The notes: generated from the sequence alone by a model not told the origin. A DNA stretch of 64,000 bases from Isoetes taiwanensis (GCA_021234155.1 JAJEKV010000024.1:11568913-11632912), one strand, 5' to 3'. Counted from the stretch's first letter, positions 45,252-56,261 are shown. Numbers and translations are program-made.

Positions 45252-46942
45252 TGGCAGGGAAGAAGGAAGCAAGAGGGCATCGAAGAAATCTCGTAAGCCT
45301 AAGCGTCCACACCCACAAAAGCATACCGCTGACACGGACGAACCTGCTATTTACGAAAACTTTCAAACGCAGTGGTTCGTAACTAGGGGTGCAGATGGAA
45401 AATACAAAGACACCGACGCTTTTGTACGCCCCAGAAAAAGTGCTGGACAAAAAAGGTACGCCGACTCCGAGTTTGTGAACCTTGGGACAATAAAAGATGT
45501 TGAGGAAGTTGCCGGACAAGGTGGTCAGGTGGGGAGGCTATCCTTCAAGACCTCCCAAGGCTTCATAGTTGTGGACATCGCATTTTTTAGAATTGTCAGT
45601 GTGCAACCACCGGCACTGTACAAATTCTTTTCACACTACCGGTCAAAAAGAAGCCTGTGTTCAGTAATTAGACAGGTTTGTACCAGTACAAGCGAGGACT
45701 TTCCTGTCAGTGAGTCCGAGCATTCAGATGGAGAAAGGTCACAATCATCACCCTCAGATGCTAGTTCTTCGGGGAGGTCATCGATGGAGGTTCCCAGAAC
45801 AAGACGAGGAAGAACCCCCTGTGCGGCCAAAGAAACTTAGCAGGCCAAGGGCAACCATAGCTGCTAAAGAACCAAAGAAGCGGAAAGCACAGCAGCTTGA
45901 AATCACAGAAGTCCCCGAGGAACCTAAGAAGAAGAAGGGGAAGGGTAAAGCACCTGGTGTTGCTATTAAGGAAAAAAAAGTTGATAAAACATCTGAAAAA
46001 ATGGAAGAGATTAACCTGCACAAGTTTGTGCAAGGTGTCATTTATTTGCCGGGCCACTTCAATGAAGCTTCCTCCAAAAATGAAGTCGGTGAAAGGCCAC
46101 TTCAGTGTTCGCAAAAATTTATGCCGATCACTTGAGGAACCCGGAAGACGTAATAAGGAGCAATCCAAATGCTCATGTGGCCCCAATAGTTGTCCTTGTT
46201 GACAGGGAGCAGTGCACAACCCCCCAGGAGTATGACAGAGAAAACGCTGACACCTACACTCACTACGTCTTGGGAGGGAATCATAGCTTCAAGGCAAGAA
46301 GGCAACTTTACAAAGAAAAGAAGAACCCGAGGTACCTCTCCGTCCTCTGCGCTGTCTACTGTAGTCTTACAGATGAAGAAGCAAAAATCTTTGCCAACAC
46401 CCACAATGCTGACAACGAGTACAAACTAAAGATGAGCTTTGTCGACAAGATCCGGTTTATGCACAGGGAGTATGTAATTTTCAAGGAAAAGTACGGTGAG
46501 GACCTTAAGAAGCCAGCGTTTTCCTTGGAGCTTAAGGAGGCGTGTGCCATTGAATGCTGCCTGAAATATGACGAGGCCAATAAAAGGCAGTCTCTCATTG
46601 GCCACGACAACTGGTTCCAGTTAGCTTTTAGAGATGGCAAGGTAAGCACAAAATGTATTCCAGAATAGCAAACCGACTATTTGACGTGAAATCTTCTTGA
46701 ACAGATTTGGGAACTCCAGGACGAGATATTTACAATGTTCGAAAGAGGGGAGTTAAAGAGCAAGGGCAAGGAGACAGCCAAGAAAAAAAAACCCCTGACG
46801 TGCCCAAAAAAAGAAATGACCATTACCGCCCGAGGGGAAATGCGTGGCTTCTCCGACACGGAGAGCTTCCGGGAGCAAACTTCTCCCAAAAAGTTGTTGA
46901 TAAGGAGTTTAGCCTAGAAGAAATGTCAAAGGAATTGCACAA
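45252..46942 (+). pseudogene. ParB-like nuclease-domain part of a ParB-methyltransferase gene
   Basis: After an acceptor AAACGTTTCAG (ends 45251), a frame runs to 45840: basic start, then AIYENFQTQWFVTRGADG and a globular VGRLSFKTSQGFIVVD, then a Ser/acidic tail. A shift near 45,780 continues as EEEPPVRPKKLSRP and EINLHKFVQGVIYLPGHF. After a further shift near 46,100 comes LRNPEDVIRSNPNAHVAPIVV and YVLGGNHSFKARRQL (46264-46308). This is the layout of a ParB/sulfiredoxin-type domain: an I.L..V..LP strand, a partner strand, then a G.NHS..A motif in place of GxRRxxA. Intron 46642-46704 (GTAAGC...AACAG) joins FRDGK to IWELQDEIF in frame. The exon then carries a shift at an A run and ends at donor 46943. 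Partner of the methyltransferase exons downstream. Confidence 0.6.
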
Positions 46943-47002
46943 GTAAGTTCTCCTCACACAAACTTTACTCTTTGCATGTTAGATTCCCAAAAACATCGGC
47001 GC

Positions 47003-47300
47003 ACATAGTGTATTCCGTAATACACATGCCTTCCTCCACACCCGCAATGTGTATTCCGGAATACACATTGCTTGTCTCTAGAAAAGCATTGTGTATTCCG
47101 GAATACACATTGCTCCTCTTAAGAAAGACATGTGTATTCCGGAATACACATTATGCTTCCTTTAGAGAAGCAATCAGATTCGAATACACATTGCTTTTCT
47201 AGAGACAAGCAAGAGAGTTTGTCCCAGAGCGTAACTATTTTCTGCATATTGTTTTGAGGTAGCATCACCAGTTAACCAGTTTGTATTCCAGAATACAAAT
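47003..47300. repeat. Array 2: intronic palindromes, core GTATTCCGGAATAC
   Basis: Lies wholly inside the intron 46943-47379. Units: 47008-47025 (CCGT spacer); a perfect 28-bp palindrome at 47044-47071 (arm GCAATGTGTATTCC); a near-perfect one at 47086-47113; a 22-bp perfect one at 47130-47151; a degenerate one near 47170-47194; and TTTGTATTC-CA-GAATACAAA at 47280-47299. An outer inverted pair, GCTTGTCTCTAGAAAAGC (47070-47087) and its reverse complement (47193-47210), encloses the central units. Confidence 0.9.
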
Positions 47301-47379
47301 AGTTTGACTTTTATTTGTTTTCCTTTTACTTTGCCTTGATTCTTACGTTTAATCTCATTGTTTCCTTAATGTCTTGCAG

Positions 47380-48829
47380 CCAAAAGAACGTTATAACATG
47401 TCAAACATGTTTGATGGAGCAGCTAAACGTCGAAACATGGGAAAGGTGCAAGGAACTCTACCCAATTGCCACATCCGACGAGCGCATTGTGCAATATGCA
47501 CCAAATTTTGAGGGCTGGGTAAGTACTCTCAAAATTCCTTTTCTCTGCACAAACGATCTCTTGACAGTTGTTGTTTTGTTTTTCTTTAGAGCAAAAAGAA
47601 AAATAAGGACCTGCCCGAGGGCTTTATGAATTTGGTTAGAACAACACGGGAAGAGAGGTCGTTAGCTGAAAGAAGAACTGTTGAGCCAGAACCATCCGAC
47701 TACGAGAGATTCTGCATGTTTGATCAAAACAATTTATATTCAATCATTCATGGTGATTGCACGAACCTTGTCGGAACGGTTAAGCCACAGGACTTTACTT
47801 TGGTTATTGCTGATCTTCCCTACGGGTTTAAGCTTAAAGACAGCAGATACGACGATCAGCCCTTCAAATTTTCAGAGTTTAATGCTTTCATTGAAGGAAT
47901 CAAGCAGATCTCAACGGCCAAACATTGGCGTTTAGTGACGTTCCATTCGAAAGCATGCGACCGGCTTGGTGGAATCAGCTTTCAAAAATCACTTTGGTTC
48001 TCCGATTCAGGCAGATATGAAAACCTTGTTCAGTAAGTCTTATTCCGAATACAATTACTTTTCTCTTTAATTACGTAGTGTATTCCTAATAGTGTTTCCT
48101 CGTTTCGGTGTTCAAGTGTTTTCTTGTTTTTGCTAACATCACTTTAAATGCTTCACTAGGTACAAAACGAACATCAACTACCATGGTGGAGGACCAAGGT
48201 TGCTCAGCAAGGTAGAGTACCTTCATGTAGCTTATTGGAGTTTTGATGGGAAGAGGTCCATGGAACACTTTAACACTGCCGCCTGTCAAAACTTTTCAAA
48301 CGCCCTAGAGTTTCCAGCCGATCTTCTACAAATTGCGGGACCCAAGTGCACAAGGCGATTGTGAATCACTACCGTAAACCACAAAAGCTCATCAACCATC
48401 TCCGGACATGTTCTCGCCCCGTGAGATTGGGTGCTTGATGCTTTCTCCGGTTCTCGGTACTACTATCGCATGTGCACTTAAGAAGGGCCGCAAATCCGTA
48501 GCCGTGGATATTGATAAGGAGGTCGTGCATTTTGTGAAGATGAGATCGGGGTGCCTTTACCTACTTTACCAGATGAAAATCAAGAGTTAGGGGCCAAGTC
48601 TTCATCTGATTATGCTAAACTAACGTCCTCAGAGATACAGCCTCCATTCTCGAGCTCACTAGACGACGAGGCAACCTTTGCAGAGCTTAAAGAAGTAGCT
48701 TTAGCTACCATTCCAGAGAACAAGGAGGATACAAAACTTAAGTCTCCAGCAAAGGAGCAGATTGAACAGAAGGACGAGACGGCAGAGAGCAGCAAAAAGA
48801 ATGAGGAGGACTATGATGTAGATCTTTGA
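47380..48829 (+). pseudogene. N6/N4-type DNA methyltransferase part of the same gene
   Basis: Exons 47380-47518, 47590-48032 and 48160 onward have GT-AG borders. Reading: LYSIIHGDCTNL, then VIADLPYGFKL (DLPY at 47812-47823 in place of DPPY), then a globular region, LLSKVEYLHVAYWSF, and after a shift IVNHYRKPQKLINHL. Next comes DWVLDAFSGS (48431-48454) and, one extra C later, GTTIACALKKGRKSVAVDID. The DPPY-like motif before the DxFxGSGTT SAM-binding motif is the order of the N6_N4_Mtase family, which methylates adenine-N6 or cytosine-N4 in DNA. A Lys/Glu-rich tail ends at 48829. At least four single-base shifts (near 48350, 48420, 48455, 48545) make it inactive as read. GT-AG introns and charged tails argue against bacterial contamination. 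Confidence 0.7.
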
Positions 48830-49230
48830 CTACTGCATATTAAAATTATCATTATTTATTACAATGAATCTTCAATATTGATGTACAAAAATTTATTAAA
48901 AACATATTACTTTTTTTTCCTTTCTATTCTGGTGCTTTTTTTTGTAATGCTTTCAGTCTCTTCAAGTCTATGCTAAATTTCGCTATTTTTATGATTTCTG
49001 TTTCATAAGTACAAAGTTTTTGCCTAATGATGGGCCAAAATGGCATGAAAAAAAATGCAAACCTCTAGAAATTCTCAACTACTATCAAAAAAGGCTTATT
49101 TTAGAAACATGGTGTTTTTTTAAAGGGAATCTTTGAAACGGGAGTGATGCAACACTCCCGTTTAATTTGCAATCGTGTTTTGATTACAATAGATATATTC
49201 TTTTGCTAATGCTGTTGTTTCCTTGTACAG
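48830..49230. other. No gene seen
   Basis: AT-rich 3' flank of the methyltransferase gene with many T and A runs. The phrase GAAACGGGAGTGATGCAACACTCCCGTTT (49136 on) forms a 9-bp inverted repeat, AAACGGGAG / CTCCCGTTT. Confidence 0.45.
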
Positions 49231-50260
49231 TTTAGTGAACCGACTGAAAAGGTTGGTTCCATTCACTCCTTATAGGGACTGTCCTCCTAAACCTGCACCC
49301 TCTATCTTTCAAAGTGATGTTGACGAGTTCTGCTGGAAGCTGGACTTGACCTCTAAGATGGTAGATGTCTATGGGAGGTAGGCTAGCATTTCAACATATT
49401 TATGTTATTTCATTCCCTAAGTCACTCATCTTATGTATTAATATGTATTCTGGATTTGTGTGCAGGTACCTTTGTAGCAGTCTTCCATCTGATTGGAAAC
49501 ACAAGTTTTTACTGTTCGACCGGACACCTTCCGCAATTTTGTGAATTCCATCAAGAACGGGGGTAGATGCACGTAACACTAACATAAAGGAAGGGCTGGA
49601 TGGCATTTTGATTGCAAGATGCCAATACATATTTGTTCCACCTCGCAAGGCCCAAATGTGGCATTGGCAATACTTGTGTTTGCTGGTCCTGAAAAGCTCT
49701 TGTCCATCTATAGCTAGCCCAAGTATACGATCCTCTCTCTCTCCGTCAAAGGCTATGTACCCGATGCTAAAGTGGTCCGTAAAGTATGAGTTTCTGTTTT
49801 TAGTTTTATGATTTGATTATTCTCATATTGCAATTTCTTATGCTTGATTTATTCTCACATTGCAATTTTGCGGGTTTCATAAGCTTGTGATCAATAATAT
49901 GATGCTCGGATCCAACAAAAAAAACCATGGTAGGAAGAACTTTGATGCTCCCGTGTTCTCGTCCTAAAATGCCGTAAACTAGTACCAAAGAACCCTTGCA
50001 TGTACATTGTGGCTTACATGCACAAATTCATAGATGCCGTGGTTGATGCAATGACCAAGCTCCATTTTTGTAAGTAGAACATGTTATTTTCCTATTAGTT
50101 ATTTGTTGGTATAGTCCTCTAATACTTGTGCACCATGCAGATGACACCCAGTTGGTTCACTGATGCCTATGCCAAGTCACGGAGGGATCATCTAATGGAG
50201 GCATTAATTGTAGAAGGCGAGATGAATATACAAGCAGTTGTTCCTACACAGGGTAGATAG
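49231..50260 (+). pseudogene. Remnant of an unknown multi-exon gene
   Basis: Exon 49231-49377 (acceptor CCTTGTACAG, donor GGAG|GTAGGC) encodes LVNRLKRLVPFTPYRDC and DVDEFCWKLDLTSKMVDVYG. Exon from 49466 (acceptor TTGTGTGCAG) continues YLCSSLPSDWKHKFLLFDR. Later pieces at 49,600-49,790 and 50,140-50,260 are in other frames. The splice borders look real but the product is not recognised. Confidence 0.35.
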
Positions 50261-50470
50261 TCCCTTTGACTTGTTTGTGAATTACAGTTTTGTATGAGCC
50301 ATGCTCCGAGCTTCTTTGTACTCAATAAGTAATGAAAAAATTAATTTATTTGGCTCACTTACACCTGTGCAAATAACAATTGTGTAATTATCAATGTGTT
50401 TTCTCCATTGTGTAATCTGAAATGTAATTATAAATTGTGAATAGACTCTCAAGTGTTTTGTTGCTGACAG

Positions 50471-51069
50471 GTGAATCATCTAATTCAGGGAGAAAGCTCA
50501 TTATCTTTGACTTAAATTCTGTGTTGGGCAAGAGTGTGCACAAGAATGAAAATATTAACTCAAGATACCAAAAGATCCAGAAAGATGAGCTTCAATTCAA
50601 TATAGGAAAATGTGTTTTTTACCGCAGCCGGGGTTAGCATCACTGTTTGCATTTGTAAGAGAAGGGTTTGATGTTGCCATCTGGTCTTCACTCACTTTTA
50701 AAAATCTTCTACCAATTGTGGATCAAATTTGTGAAAGGGGTTGTTTGTGAAGCCATTAGCTGTGGTATGGAAAGAGTACCCAGAGTACTATGGAAATACA
50801 GTTTTGATCGATGACGAGAGATACAAATCCACTCTGAATCCCGTAGGAAGCTACATATGTCCTTTCTCTTGGACACCAATATTAGCTGGCGACAGTTTGC
50901 TTGTCATGGAGCTCATTCCATGGCTTAATGGATTGAAAATGGCTGAAGATGGTATAGTGTATGTAAAAGAGCATCCAATGACTAATGCAGCAGATAGCAT
51001 ATCGAGGCAGTGGAAAATATTTTGTCGGGCAAACTATGGCAAGAAACTTGGGTGCTTTCTCATTGCCTA
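50471..51069 (+). pseudogene. NIF/FCP1-type (HAD) phosphatase remnant
   Basis: After an acceptor TTGCTGACAG the plus strand reads RKLIIFDLNSVLGKS. This matches the NLI-interacting-factor phosphatase motif, with the plant-type DLN in place of DxD. It continues, one shift later, as LPQPGLASLFAFVREGFDVA and IWSSLTFKNLLPIV. After a gap it reads KPLAVVWKEYPEYYGN, VLIDDERYKSTLNP and GDSLLVMELIPWL (50741-51000). The order of IWSS, KxL..vW, DD...NP and the terminal helix fits the family, which includes CTD phosphatases and Tim50. Frame changes near 50,610 and 50,750 and a missing stretch show that it is broken. Confidence 0.6.
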
Positions 51070-52139
51070 AATTTAGTCAATATATGGAGCAAGCAATGGA
51101 GAAACTCGCCCGTCATGTTATTGGCCTCTCGAGTGGCCCATTGTTGGTACGCACTAAAAAACCGATGTACAAATTCAAATGTTATGAATATATGTATGAA
51201 AGTTTTGTTCATTGCACTTGAGTACTGCTTTTACTTGTCTTTCTTATTGGTACAATTATGAGTGTGTATACATAATTAAGTCAATCTTCATTTGCTTTGT
51301 AGATGAATGGACTGAAACACAAAAGACTATTATGAAACTAAGAGATAGAGTTCTCTGCACACCGAGGTAGGTAATAGAAACCAACACAAGCCGCAAGCAC
51401 ATAGGGTTGGGGACCGATTATCGCCTCTATACTTCTGTTCTGGACTGTGGGGGAAAAGGTTGACCAAATTGAAAACTATGAGGAACGAGCAACCACAAAA
51501 TGTATATTGGCAAGAACTCACTTGTTGCACAACCCTTGGGGAAGGCACGTGTCCGGAAGATGAAGGCCATGTAGGATGGAAAGGTTTGCGGTGGCACGAG
51601 CTATAGAAACCGCATGGACTATGCGTTAGAGGATATCTCTACACCTCTAGGCGGGCTGGAAGACATGATGCAATAGTCATAAGATATCGCTCCTAACGAC
51701 ATTTTGAAGCTAGGCCATGAATTATGAGCCATGCTCACTTTCAGGTGTGTTGTATTTATGTCCACAATATAAATATATGAACCATTTGTACATGAAAACC
51801 TGTCCATTTCTTATCTTTGCCATGACTGAAACTATTTTTAATGTTTATGTAATTCAACTTTCTTATGTTCAATTCTAATCAACTTACACTTAACAAATAT
51901 CTCTGGAATGTACAACAGATGTACATAAGATGTACATAGGATGTACATATTATGTACATTGATGTACCTAATGCACTATTGAAGTAGTCCTTGTCATGTA
52001 CAATGAAAATTTGTTCGGGTTCTTATCTCTTATATGAACAAAGTATTACAATATTTACGGAAAGTACCACAGATCTGACTTAGTCCAAGTCATCTACAAT
52101 TGCTGGAAGTTGTGATAACAATGTCTCATGGACTTCATC
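51070..52139. other. No gene; TGTACAT tract at 51905-51990
   Basis: No supported coding region. A compact run of six ATGTACAT-type units lies at 51905-51990. Confidence 0.5.
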
Positions 52140-55100
52140 TGGCAAGTGAAATGCTGTGCTTGCCCCCTTCAGCTTGTGTTTTACTTTCTTGAATGGGATT
52201 CAACCCCAATCACGGTTCTGCGGCAGTACCAAAACATTCTTAGTAGGAAGCGGTTTATACTTATTGTGGCAGCTGGGATTAGTTCATAATATTGTCCTTC
52301 AATGACACTAGTGCCGCCAGAGTAATCATTTCCATAGTCATCAATTGAATCTTCTTCCAATGCATGCTTTTCCCCGGTGCACATGATAACATAGTATGAA
52401 ACACCTTCCACATTGTCCGGTGTCTTTGCAAAAGACACAAATACATCCGAAACTCCTACAATTGTCATCTAAACCAGCCTCGTCTTACGCATACAAAAAC
52501 ATCCACATCATTTTCAGCTTCACCACAAGAGGCAATATGATCCGTGGGCTCCAAACTTTTAGAGACCATTCTCCACAATGTTTAATGTTCTCACAATTCA
52601 ACCAATTGAAGTTAATGCAAGCATCACAAAAAGCACGAGTGGTCTGCATAGCAACTTTGTTGGATCTGGGGGTTTATAGTTGACACGCAGAATGTATCTG
52701 CTGAGTACCGTGTAAAGTCTTGCAATTGAATGCTTGCTGCCTGTTCACATCTGTTTTCCAACCTCCCAAAACACCCTTTCACAATCCGATTCCTTGGCCC
52801 TTAAAAGCGCACAAGTTTGTTTACGCTTTTGCCACCGGCATGCCATTTTGTTTTCTCTCTTTCGCCTCTCAAGCCACAACTTTGCTATACCAGCCTCGCC
52901 ATCATGTGTGCCTTTCCCATGGCCGGATCCAAAGAAATTCCATATCACTTTCGAATTTTATTTTCAACATGGTATCTACAGATTCCATACCATGCCCGTC
53001 TTGATTTGAATTGAGATGCATAACCATCCGACCACACATAATGAAGGTTTATGTGTCCACCTCCATTATTCTTAAGCCACCCCAAATGTAATTTAAAACC
53101 ATGTTGCACAAAATGAGTGTCATGCTTTTCATCATCCGAAACATAGAAATGCAATTGTTTTTTTTTTTTTACCTTCTATTTTCATCATTGAAATATGGAC
53201 CAAAATACTAATTTGATCGGGATTCCAATGCTCGGATTGCACTTCGTCCCCGGGTTTCAATGTGTAGTTCTCTCGCAAAGTCAACAACGGACAACACACT
53301 ATTATCCGGAGTTTCTCAACACATCTTTTAAATTGTTTGCTCTGCCCGGTGTCTTTGTAAAGTTATGATCCTGTAAACTTAGCAAGCTGATTTTTCATGT
53401 TCTTTAACAAAACAGATGCTTTGTCATTCTCGATCAACTAATCTAAGCCTTACGGATGTACCTTTTTGGATGGCTCATTGACATATGCATATACTTGCCG
53501 GTCCACATTCTGATTCCATCTTTCTCGTTTGGACCGGATGTCGAATTTCTTCACTCCACATTCATCACATTCGCCTTTGATGCATTTTAGTTTATGCCAT
53601 TCATCCGTCACAAATTTCTCAAACTGTTGACCTCCACAAGATACTAACATTATCAAAAGTCTTCTTGTTTGCTTGACATACTCCATTGTTTTGTTTGGGA
53701 TGCACGTACAACTGCGGCCGGCAAGTGCAATTAACATGTAGGGATCTCCTCATATCATTGAAGGCCTTTACATACGGATCGCTTGCTCATGTTTGACACA
53801 ACAACATGTGTTTCTCTCCTTCAATTTCCTTATGCAATCGGGTTTGGATACTTTCCGCCGTCGGGCGAATTTTGGTATCAGGATTCTGATATACAAACTG
53901 TTGATAAAGCTCAGATTGCAATAACAAAACCATTAAAGACCATGTTAGCAAAATGATGTCGGCAACTAGATGCCAAAAGAGTATTGAACTATACTATTGT
54001 ACAATTAATGTATGGTCTATGTACATAAAATGTCCATCCAACAGTTCCACCGATGCATTCTATCGTACATCTAATGTACATCTAATGTACATCAGTACAT
54101 CTAATGTATAGCCAACAGTTCCACTGATCTGTTACTGTACATCCAATGTACATCCAATGTACATCCAATGTACATCTAGTGTACATCTAATTAATGTTCC
54201 AATATTAGTACATCACATTAATGTTACAATATTAGTACAACTAATGTACATATGTCAGATTTGTTTGGCTTCATTACCTGAAAGTACACTAAAATGTAAA
54301 ATGATGTAATTTTGATATTCAAGTACATGTAAATGCACTTTGCATGGACATGTAAGTGTTAATGGATGTACATCTAAAAGTACCTAATAGCACATCACAT
54401 GCAAGATTTCTCGCTCTTGTGTAAACAATGTATAAATGTAAACAATGTAAAATGCAATACATTTCATGAAAACCATGTGTATTCATTAACAGGTCACTTT
54501 CGAACGAGAACTAGAATGTACAGAAGAAAGTCATGAAAGAATTTTGGAAGAAAACATAATCTCCAAAACTGAATTGATTCAATTACAAGAGCAAACCTGT
54601 GAGATATCAAGGTATTGTATTGCTTGTGTTCTCCTCTTCATGACATCTCTAACCTTTGGTGAAACTTTGGTATTGTCAAGCCAAAATTCACTTAACCGAC
54701 ATTTGATTGAATCATCGATTCTATTTGATCTTGGCATCCTTCCTGCCAAAGCCCATACATTTGCTCCACTTAATGACATTATCTTCCTTCTTGCTGCAGC
54801 TTTGGATAAATTTCTTGGCTGTGTAGCAATTTTGAAGAAACATTCTTGTTTATATCTCCTTTTTTTCCAACAATCATTGATAACAGTGAATGTTTTGCAG
54901 CCAATTTATCTTTGCTATTAGCAGACTTTACTTCTTGAAGCCCATCTTTCAAGTTTCTGATCATTGATTTCATAACAATAACTTCGGAAGGATTTCCAAT
55001 TACAGGTTCGAAAACAGGAAAAAGCCTGTCATCTTGCAACAAACGATCACAAAAAACTAATCTTTGATCTGGACGAAGCGTTTGCCAGCAACTGAGGATG

Positions 55101-55260
55101 CAATCTACCGACCTGTCAACACGCTGCTTTATTTGTTTTGTGGCATAACACTGGCCAATGTCGGCATACTTACGCTTAGAACCATCACTTCCATTGGAAT
55201 TCTCACCCTCCATGAACAGATTGAAATTGATTTGTATTTCTTGTAGATTCAATTGGCATG
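52140..55260 (-). pseudogene. Second transposase-like gene, decayed
   Basis: On the minus strand, from 55252 down: SVDCILSCWQTLRPDQRLVF with a Lys-rich region, SEFWLDNTKVSPKVRDV (54,600-54,720), a Cys-rich KLKCIKGECDECGVK (53,560), HYVWSDGYASQFKSRRAW (~53,000-53,040), WNFFGSGHGKGTHDGE (~52,900) and a tail to about 52,180. The F...TxVSPN/K..V segment, WSDG..SQFK and GSGHGKG..DG blocks in this order recur in a transposase-like family found in plants and animals; the superfamily name is not certain. Frames are broken by stops and by a TGTACAT-rich insertion at 53,995-54,400. It differs from the 1003-3602 gene. Confidence 0.55.
53995..54400. repeat. TGTACAT-rich tract within the second transposase remnant
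   Basis: Includes a near-perfect 11-base tandem (AATGTACATCC) at 54128-54175 and many further TGTACAT/TACATCTAATG units. Confidence 0.8.
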
Positions 55261-55791
55261 TGTTTGCTTCTGGAATTCGTTCGGTGTTCGTCCTGTGAAA
55301 GGGGGGAATTTCGGAAAGGGAGGGACGGATCCATTCGAATTGGTTCGGTGGTTCGGTGGTTAACCAAGAATTTCGGGGGGAATGTCAGGGATGATCTTGC
55401 AATCATTGCATATCTGACACAAAACGACAAACCATAGTATCTTGATGTACATCTAAAATGTACCCCAAAAAAGCACAAATTCGTCCTTCAATTCAGTACG
55501 ATGTACGTACACCCTTTCGTGCTTTTACCCTTGGACATGGATCAGCGGAGGCAATTACGTGCACAAATAAACAGGCTAACTGCCCTCTGCAGATTGTTTG
55601 ATAGACAAATCAACCAACATATGCATCGTATCCTAAGCCGCTATCCATTTTGAGTGCTTCAAAATTGCTTTAACACTTTTGCTGTCTTCAATAATTTAAT
55701 AAATTTTTAAATAATATGCTTTTAAAGCATATATAATTAAATTACATTATCTTGTTCTTTAATTTTCAAGTTCTTTCGTATGCTTCTCTTA
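55261..55791. other. No gene seen
   Basis: Likely 5' flank of the second transposase remnant. GGTTCGGTGGTTCGGTGGTT is a short tandem at 55342-55361. AT-rich towards the foldback element. Confidence 0.4.
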
Positions 55792-56236
55792 GGGCCCGAA
55801 GGGCCCAAAATTTCAACCAACACATAATTAAAATTAACATTAACTAACACAACCATTGGGTCCAACACATTTACATTAAAATCCCCCTTAAACCCCCTTT
55901 GGTTTGGGTGCATATTCACACGGGGGGTGACGTAGGGCAGCGAGAGCCCTTCTAATGATTGTTTGCACGTACAAAAACAACACCATATAGTATTTTGCTT
56001 AAAATCTTATAGTATTTTACAAATCTAGTTATACAGTATACCAAATCTTCTACTTGCATACCCCACAAATGAGGAACTTTACGTACGGTGTAGATTAAGG
56101 AATAAGGGGGTGATATGCCTATCCAACAGCTCTCGTTGCCCAGAGTCACCCCCCGTGTGAATATGCACCCAAACCAAAGGGGGTTTAGGGGGATTTTAAT
56201 GTAAATGTGTTGGACCCAATGGTTGTGTTAGTTAAT
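55792..56236. mobile_element. Foldback element, copy 2
   Basis: Left arm about 55843-55946 and right arm 56129-56236 are reverse complements (ATTCACACGGGGGGTGACGT and CAACACATTTACATTAAAAT blocks). It opens with the palindrome GGGCCC-GAA-GGGCCC (55792-55806), the counterpart of GGCCCC-GAA-GGGGCC in copy 1. The central region also resembles copy 1 (TATAGTATTTTGC, GCATACCCCACAAA). Confidence 0.75.
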
Positions 56237-56261
56237 TAGTCATCCACATATAGAACGTGTT

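Noticed and set aside
45761-46219. Long minus-strand ORFs across the ParB-like region
   Set aside because: Antisense shadows of the Lys/Glu-rich plus-strand coding sequence.
44705-47300. Bacterial-type parS cluster or plasmid origin from contamination
   Set aside because: GT-AG introns, Lys/Glu-rich tails and surrounding plant repeats argue for nuclear plant DNA; the parS comparison is kept only as a hypothesis.
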